Positions 6,791 to 11,498 of a DNA stretch of 11,498 nt are shown piece after piece. Numbering within the stretch: position 1 is the first letter of the stretch; each line of letters begins with the position of its first letter. A model generated the notes under the pieces. That model saw nothing but the letters and a program-made list of their open reading frames with translations. It did not search any database and was not told where the DNA came from. The DNA is from Clostridia bacterium (GTDB taxonomy: Bacteria > Bacillota > Clostridia > UBA1381). The DNA lies in contig JAFXBO010000023.1 in NCBI GenBank assembly GCA_017521775.1, forward strand, positions 1-11,498, given 5' to 3'. The position numbers and the translations under genes are program-made.

Positions 6791-7156
6791 ATGAAGAGTT
6801 TAGCAGAATTGGAAGCTATAAGACAAAAAGTTTCTCATGGTGTTAATATGAGAAAGGACGACCATGCTACAAGAATAGTTGTGGGTATGGCAACTTGTGG
6901 AATTGCAGCAGGTGCAAGACCTGTTATGAACGCATTTGTTGAAGAAATCGCAAAACGAAATCTTGAGCATGTTTCAGTTGTTCAGACAGGATGTATAGGA
7001 ATGTGCCGTTTAGAGCCAATTGTTGAGGTTATGGTTCCCGGCGAGGAAAAGGTTACTTACATCAAAATGACACCTGAAAAGGCACAAAAGGTTGTTGCAG
7101 AACATATCGTGAACGGCCGTCCTGTTAAGGAATATATTGTTGGAGAAAATGATTAA
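6791..7156 (+). CDS. hydD: HydD, thioredoxin-like ferredoxin-domain subunit
   Basis: A 121-residue protein with the thioredoxin-like [2Fe-2S] ferredoxin fold also found at the N-terminus of HydB. Visible cysteines are C36 (ATCGIAAG), C68 and C72 (TGCIGMC); one of the usual two N-terminal ligands is missing, so the cluster has three Cys ligands plus another ligand, or is lost. I chose ATG 6791 because AGAAAGGA (6775-6782) lies 8 bases upstream; an in-frame ATG at 6761 would add MCICTERNSI, including two cysteines, but has no ribosome site. The gene lies between the HATPase gene and hydB, as in the four-subunit HydABCD electron-bifurcating hydrogenase of acetogens, and is absent from three-subunit types such as that of Thermotoga. 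Its role is probably structural or in electron transfer. Confidence 0.78.
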   Translation: MKSLAELEAIRQKVSHGVNMRKDDHATRIVVGMATCGIAAGARPVMNAFVEEIAKRNLEHVSVVQTGCIGMCRLEPIVEVMVPGEEKVTYIKMTPEKAQKVVAEHIVNGRPVKEYIVGEND

Positions 7157-7170
7157 TCGTTTGGAAATAA

Positions 7171-8991
7171 ATGAAAGGAATGATTGAGAACATGGATATG
7201 GTTAGAGGTCATATTTTGTGCTGCGGCGGTACCGGTTGTACTTCATCAGGCAGTGAACTAATTATTAAAGAAATGGAAAAGCAACTTGCAGAGTACGGCT
7301 TGGACAAGGAGTTCAAGATTATCAAAACAGGTTGTTTCGGACTTTGTGCATTAGGTCCTATTATAGTTGTATATCCTGAGGGTGCTTTTTATTCAAGAGT
7401 TGAAGTTGGCGATATCAAGGAAATCGTTGAAGAGCACTTGTTAAAGGGTAGAATTGTTAAGCGTTTGTTATATCAGGAAACAATTAACGAAGAAGATAAC
7501 ACAATCAAGAGTCTGAACGAAACAAATTTCTATGCAAAACAGATGAGAATTGCATTAAGAAACTGTGGCGTTATTGACCCTGAAAACATTGAAGAATATA
7601 TTGCATCAGACGGTTACAAGGCTTTGGGTAAGGTCTTAACTGAGATGACAAGAGAAGAAGTTATTGACGAAATCTTAAAGTCAGGCTTAAGAGGACGTGG
7701 CGGCGGTGGTTTCCCAACAGGATTAAAGTGGAAATTTACTTATGCTGCCGAAGGCGACCAGAAATATGTTGCATGTAATGCCGATGAGGGCGACCCTGGT
7801 GCGTTTATGGACAGATCAGTTTTGGAAGGTGACCCACACTCAGTTATCGAAGCTATGGCTATTGCTGCTTATGCAATCGGAGCTAATCAGGGCTTTATCT
7901 ATATCAGAGCAGAGTACCCAATCGCAGTAAACAGACTTCAGATTGCTATTGACCAGGCAAGAGAATACGGCTTGTTAGGTAAAAATATATTTGAAACGGG
8001 CTTTGATTTTGATTTGGAAATCAGACTTGGTGCTGGTGCATTCGTATGTGGTGAAGAAACTGCATTGATGACATCTATCGAAGGTAAGAGAGGCGAACCT
8101 CGTCCTCGTCCTCCATTCCCTGCAAACAAGGGATTGTGGGCTAAACCTACTATGCTCAATAACGTTGAAACATATGCAAACATTCCTGTAATCATCAACA
8201 AGGGTGCAGACTGGTTCAACACAATCGGAACAGAAAAGAGCAAGGGTACAAAGGTATTCGCTCTTGGTGGTAAGATTAATAACACAGGTCTTGTTGAAGT
8301 TCCTATGGGAACAACTCTTCGTGAAATCATCGAAGATATCGGTGGTGGAGTTCCAAACGGCAAGAAGTTTAAGGCTGCTCAAACTGGTGGACCATCAGGA
8401 GGATGTATCCCTGCTTCATTGATTGATACTCCAATCGACTATGATTCACTTATGGCAATCGGCTCAATGATGGGTTCAGGTGGACTTATCGTTATGGACG
8501 AAGACAACTGTATGGTTGACATAGCTAAGTTCTTCCTTGAATTTACTGTTGATGAATCATGTGGTAAGTGTGCTCCATGTAGAATCGGTACAAAGAGATT
8601 GTTGGAGATATTGACAAAGATTACTGACGGTAAAGGAACAATGGAAGACTTAGACAAGCTCGAGGAATTGTGCTTAAGCATTAAGAACGGTGCACTTTGC
8701 GGACTTGGACAGACTGCACCAAACCCAGTATTGTCAACATTACATTATTTCAGAGATGAATATGTTGCTCACGTTAAAGATAAGACTTGTCCTGCAGGAG
8801 TTTGTAAGGCACTTTCAAAATATGTGATTGACCCTGAAAAGTGTAAGGGCTGTAGCTTATGTGCAAGACAGTGTCCTGTTAATGCAATCACAGGTAAGGT
8901 TAAAGAGCCATTTGTTATCGACCAGGATAAGTGTATTAAGTGTGGCGCTTGTCAGGCAGCATGTAAGTTCGGTGCAATCGACAAGAAATAA
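7171..8991 (+). CDS. hydB: HydB, NuoF-like NAD(P)H/FMN subunit of [FeFe]-hydrogenase
   Basis: A 606-residue flavoprotein that exchanges electrons with NAD(P)H through FMN; in bifurcating enzymes it is the site where flows to ferredoxin and NAD meet. Domains in order: thioredoxin-like [2Fe-2S] (C18, C23, C55, C59); NuoF core with the nucleotide site GRGGGGFPTG (175-184) and NADEGDPGAF (203-212); the [4Fe-4S] site SCGKCAPC (C464, C467, C470) with C510; an extra pair C540/C545; and a C-terminal 2x[4Fe-4S] ferredoxin (C558-C568 and C588-C598). The whole plan equals Thermotoga HydB. Start choice is uncertain: ATG 7171 has GGAAATAA before it, whereas ATG 7192 has AAAGGAA 11 bases upstream and begins only a few residues before the first cluster motif. 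It sits 14 bases after hydD. Confidence 0.95.
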   Translation: MKGMIENMDMVRGHILCCGGTGCTSSGSELIIKEMEKQLAEYGLDKEFKIIKTGCFGLCALGPIIVVYPEGAFYSRVEVGDIKEIVEEHLLKGRIVKRLLYQETINEEDNTIKSLNETNFYAKQMRIALRNCGVIDPENIEEYIASDGYKALGKVLTEMTREEVIDEILKSGLRGRGGGGFPTGLKWKFTYAAEGDQKYVACNADEGDPGAFMDRSVLEGDPHSVIEAMAIAAYAIGANQGFIYIRAEYPIAVNRLQIAIDQAREYGLLGKNIFETGFDFDLEIRLGAGAFVCGEETALMTSIEGKRGEPRPRPPFPANKGLWAKPTMLNNVETYANIPVIINKGADWFNTIGTEKSKGTKVFALGGKINNTGLVEVPMGTTLREIIEDIGGGVPNGKKFKAAQTGGPSGGCIPASLIDTPIDYDSLMAIGSMMGSGGLIVMDEDNCMVDIAKFFLEFTVDESCGKCAPCRIGTKRLLEILTKITDGKGTMEDLDKLEELCLSIKNGALCGLGQTAPNPVLSTLHYFRDEYVAHVKDKTCPAGVCKALSKYVIDPEKCKGCSLCARQCPVNAITGKVKEPFVIDQDKCIKCGACQAACKFGAIDKK

Positions 8992-9009
8992 TTGAGGAAA
9001 GGGATGAAT

Positions 9010-10740
9010 ATGATGGTTAATTTAAAGATAAACGGTCAGGATGTCAGCGTACCTGAGGGTTCTACCATACTTGACGCAGCTCGTGAGGTTGGTATCAACA
9101 TTCCTACCTTATGTTATTTAAAAGATATTAATGAAATCGGTGCTTGCAGAATGTGTCTTGTTGAGGTTAAAGGCGCAAGAGGATTGCAGGCAGCTTGTGT
9201 TTACCCTGTATCAGAAGGTCTTGAGGTATTCACAAATTCAGAAAAAGCAAGAAAAGCAAGAAGAATGACTTTGGAGCTTATCTTATCAAACCACGAAAAG
9301 AAGTGTTTGACTTGTATCAGAAACAAAAACTGTGAATTACAAAATCTTGCTGAAGAATTGGGTGTTGACACACTTTCATTCGAGGGTGAAAACATTCACT
9401 ATGAAATTGATGACGAATCAACATCACTTATCAGAGATAACAACAAGTGTATACTTTGCAGAAGATGTATCGGTGCTTGTGACAATCAACAGATTTCAGT
9501 TATCTCATGTGTTAACAGAGGTTTTTCAACTGAAATCGGTGCTGCATTCAATAAGTCAATGGCAGATGTTGGTTGTATATATTGCGGTCAGTGTATCGTA
9601 TCTTGTCCTGTTGGTGCATTGTACGAAAAATCATCAATTCCACAGGTACAAAATGCAATCGACACTGAAGGAAAGCATGTTGTTGTTCAGACTGCTCCTG
9701 CAGTAAGAGCAGCATTGGGTGAAGAATTTGGCTTGCCAATCGGAACACCTGTAACAGGAAAGATGGTTGCAGCTCTAAGAAGACTTGGCTTTGACAAGGT
9801 ATTTGACACAGATACTGCAGCAGATGTTACAATTATGGAAGAGGGAACAGAGTTTATCGAAAGATTTACTAAACAGGAAAAGCTTCCTCTAATCACCTCT
9901 TGCTCACCAGGTTGGGTTAAGTTCTGTGAACACTATTATCCTGAATTCTTGGATAATCTGTCAACAGCTAAATCGCCAATGGAAATTTTTGGTGCTATTA
10001 TTAAGTCATACTACGCTGAAAAGTCAGGTATTGACAAGAAAGATATTTACTCAGTTGCTATTATGCCATGTACTTCAAAGAAGTTTGAGGCTGCAAGACC
10101 TGAACATTCAACAAGTGGTGCACAGGATATCGATGCATCATTGACAACAAGAGAATTGGCAAGAATGATTAAGCAGGCAGGTATTGATTTTGCTAATCTT
10201 CCTGATGAAGAATTCGACCAGCCATTCGGCGAAGCTACAGGCGCAGGTGTAATCTTCGGTACAACAGGTGGCGTTATGGAAGCTGCTATCAGAACAGTTT
10301 ACGAAATCTTAGAGAAGAAACCTCTTGATGATTTGAATGTAACTGCAGTAAGAGGTCTTGAAGGTGTTAAGGAAGCGACTTTGAAGATTGCAGGCAAGGA
10401 TGTTAAGGTTGCAGTTGTTCACGGAACAAAGAACGCAAGAACAATCCTTGAAAAAGTTAAGGCAGGAGAAAAGTATGATTTCATCGAAATCATGGCTTGT
10501 CCTGGTGGATGTATCAATGGTGGCGGTCAGCCAATCGTTGATTCAAAGACTCAGGCAACTGTTGATGTTAAAGCCCTAAGAGCAAAAGCTCTTTACACAG
10601 AAGACGAAAGAGCAACATTGAGAAAGTCACACGAAAATCCATATGTGGAAATGCTTTATAAGGAATATTTCGGCGAACCTTGCTCACACAAAGCTCACGA
10701 ATTGTTGCATACTCACTATCAAAAGAGATCAAAGTTCTAA
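9010..10740 (+). CDS. hydA: HydA, catalytic [FeFe]-hydrogenase subunit
   Basis: A 576-residue cytoplasmic hydrogenase that makes or oxidises H2. Domains: [2Fe-2S] ferredoxin (C35, C46, C49, C63); His-Cys cluster H95, C99, C102, C108; two [4Fe-4S] clusters (C147, C150, C153, C157 and C189, C192, C195, C199); H-cluster domain with L1 TSCSPGW (296-302), L2 MPCTSKKFE (C354) and L3 EIMACPGGCINGGGQP (C497, C501). Proton-path residues E278, E281 and S318 match CpI E279, E282 and S319. L1 differs from the usual TSCCPGW by a Ser at residue 299. I chose ATG 9010 because AGGAAAGGG (8995-9003) lies 6 bases upstream; ATG 9004 is too close to it and ATG 9013 is possible. It is the last gene of the operon, ends with a strong terminator, and lacks a C-terminal extension, as in group A3. 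Confidence 0.96.
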   Translation: MMVNLKINGQDVSVPEGSTILDAAREVGINIPTLCYLKDINEIGACRMCLVEVKGARGLQAACVYPVSEGLEVFTNSEKARKARRMTLELILSNHEKKCLTCIRNKNCELQNLAEELGVDTLSFEGENIHYEIDDESTSLIRDNNKCILCRRCIGACDNQQISVISCVNRGFSTEIGAAFNKSMADVGCIYCGQCIVSCPVGALYEKSSIPQVQNAIDTEGKHVVVQTAPAVRAALGEEFGLPIGTPVTGKMVAALRRLGFDKVFDTDTAADVTIMEEGTEFIERFTKQEKLPLITSCSPGWVKFCEHYYPEFLDNLSTAKSPMEIFGAIIKSYYAEKSGIDKKDIYSVAIMPCTSKKFEAARPEHSTSGAQDIDASLTTRELARMIKQAGIDFANLPDEEFDQPFGEATGAGVIFGTTGGVMEAAIRTVYEILEKKPLDDLNVTAVRGLEGVKEATLKIAGKDVKVAVVHGTKNARTILEKVKAGEKYDFIEIMACPGGCINGGGQPIVDSKTQATVDVKALRAKALYTEDERATLRKSHENPYVEMLYKEYFGEPCSHKAHELLHTHYQKRSKF

Positions 10741-10754
10741 TATAAAAGGAAAAG

Positions 10755-10780
10755 AAGTCGGCAGAGCCGACTTTTTTTTT
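10755..10780 (+). terminator. Intrinsic terminator of the hydrogenase operon
   Basis: AAGTCGGC (10755-10762) and GCCGACTT (10766-10773) form an 8-bp GC-rich stem with a 3-base loop, running into a tract of nine T. It starts 14 bases after the hydA stop codon and closes the five-gene operon. Confidence 0.93.
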
Positions 10781-10916
10781 GAGTGAATTCTGTGTGACAT
10801 TCAGTTCGTTTGGCAATTTTATTTTACCACATAGTCATAAAAATTACACCCCCTTTTTTTATTAAAAATTATGTCGATGTTCACAGAAAATTAAGAATTT
10901 ATGTTGAATTTCCTTA
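10781..10916. other. Intergenic stretch with no recognisable gene
   Basis: AT-rich sequence between the hydrogenase terminator and the activase promoter. It holds a CCCCC plus T-run (10851-10860 region) but no paired stem that would make it a terminator, and no Rex-like palindrome or reading frame worth reporting. Confidence 0.6.
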
Positions 10917-10945
10917 TTGACTAATAGTTTTAAAAGCAATATAAT
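10917..10945 (+). promoter_or_regulatory. Promoter of the activase gene
   Basis: TTGACT (10917-10922), 17 bases, then TATAAT (10940-10945) give a strong sigma-A promoter; the -10 motif is repeated directly at 10945-10950. The transcript would start near 10952, about 40 bases before the TTG start codon. Confidence 0.8.
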
Positions 10946-10991
10946 ATAATAGGGTAAGAATGAATTAAAAAAATTACGGAGGTGATATTCT

Positions 10992-11498
10992 TTGACTGAT
11001 TTGATAAGGCTTGGAATTGATGTCGGTTCAACAACTGTTAAGGTTGTTTTAACAAACGAAGATAACAAAATCATATACAGTGAATATATGAGGCATTATT
11101 CTGATATTAAAAACACTGTGCTTGACTTGTTTTCTCATATAGAAAAGGAAATACATAATAAAAAAATCATAACTGCAATAACAGGTTCAGGTGGACTATT
11201 GTTATCAAAAATGCTTGGTCTGCCTTTTGTTCAGGAGGTTATTGCAACAAAAAAAGCAGTTTTAGAGTATCTTCCCGAAACAGATGTTGTTATAGAGCTT
11301 GGGGGAGAGGATGCAAAGATTTTGTATCTTTCAAATGGCTCCGAGCAAAGAATGAATGGAACCTGTGCAGGAGGGACAGGCTCATTTATTGACCAGATGG
11401 CAGTTTTATTAAAAACCGATGCATCGGGGTTAAATGAGCTTAGCAAGAACCACAAAGCGATATACAGAATTGCTGCAAGGTGTGGAGTTTTTGCAAAA
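10992..11498 (+). CDS. 2-hydroxyacyl-CoA dehydratase activase-like protein (BadF/BadG/HgdC family), 5' part
   Basis: The first 169 residues of an ASKHA-fold ATPase; the window ends inside the gene. Family members use ATP hydrolysis to push an electron from a [4Fe-4S] cluster at a dimer interface onto a 2-hydroxyacyl-CoA dehydratase or a related partner. Visible motifs: phosphate-1 GIDVGSTTVK (8-17), ITGSGG (63-68), the ELGGEDAK loop (102-109), C125 in TCAGGTGSF and C164 in ARCGVFAK, matching the two cluster cysteines of HgdC. The start is TTG at 10992 with an excellent GGAGGTGAT site (10978-10986) 5 bases upstream; no ATG or GTG fits this frame. The full protein may be short (about 260 residues, HgdC-like) or the long fused type of about 1,400 residues with DUF2229; the missing 3' part would decide. 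It has its own promoter and is separate from the hydrogenase operon. Confidence 0.88.
   Translation, partial: MTDLIRLGIDVGSTTVKVVLTNEDNKIIYSEYMRHYSDIKNTVLDLFSHIEKEIHNKKIITAITGSGGLLLSKMLGLPFVQEVIATKKAVLEYLPETDVVIELGGEDAKILYLSNGSEQRMNGTCAGGTGSFIDQMAVLLKTDASGLNELSKNHKAIYRIAARCGVFAK

Noticed and set aside
7938..8382. Long open frames on the minus strand inside hydB.
   Set aside because: They are antisense to a fully recognisable gene, lack ribosome sites and have no family motifs.
10781..10991. Possible second Rex site or riboswitch before the activase gene.
   Set aside because: No TTGTTAA/TTAACAA palindrome, stable stem plus T-run or known aptamer core is present in this stretch.

Overview
The window is AT-rich DNA from an anaerobic Firmicute, most likely a member of the Clostridia. 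The evidence is a set of strong GGAGG-type ribosome sites, sigma-A promoters with TATAAT boxes, a trimeric/tetrameric-type [FeFe]-hydrogenase operon, a glycine riboswitch and a 2-hydroxyacyl-CoA dehydratase-type activase. No rRNA, tRNA, insertion sequence or CRISPR array was seen.

Left part (1-2914), minus strand: a small single-pass membrane protein of unknown function with its own promoter; an SLC13-like permease; and an intact XerC/D-like tyrosine recombinase whose stop codon overlaps the permease start by one base. The recombinase promoter is divergent from the next unit.

Middle (2980-4783), plus strand: a sigma-A promoter, a single-aptamer glycine riboswitch, an intrinsic terminator and an AGCS-family sodium:alanine/glycine symporter closed by its own terminator. 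A 7-base segment just before the riboswitch terminator copies the 3' strand of the aptamer P1 stem, which suggests a strand-exchange OFF switch for glycine uptake.

Right part (4808-10780), plus strand: a PHP-family phosphoesterase-like gene with its own promoter, then a five-gene hydrogenase operon in the order hydC (NuoE-like), a HATPase-domain protein, hydD (ferredoxin-like), hydB (NuoF-like) and hydA ([FeFe]-hydrogenase). This matches the group A3 NAD(P)-linked, electron-bifurcating hydrogenases: HydB exchanges electrons with NAD(P)H through FMN, HydA carries an Fe-S chain to the H-cluster, and HydC and HydD carry extra [2Fe-2S]-type domains. The leader holds a perfect 18-bp Rex operator, TTGTTAA-N4-TTAACAA, so the operon is probably repressed by the NADH/NAD+ sensor Rex and induced when NADH builds up. 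A strong terminator ends the operon.

The window ends inside a BadF/HgdC-type activase gene (from 10992) with its own promoter and a TTG start.

The points most worth a second look are the perfect Rex site, the Cys-to-Ser change in the H-cluster L1 motif of HydA, the three-cysteine HydD, the conserved but unexplained HATPase and PHP genes, and the proposed riboswitch mechanism. Nothing here is clearly a wholly new system; the unexplained part is the accessory ATPase/PHP component of the hydrogenase locus.
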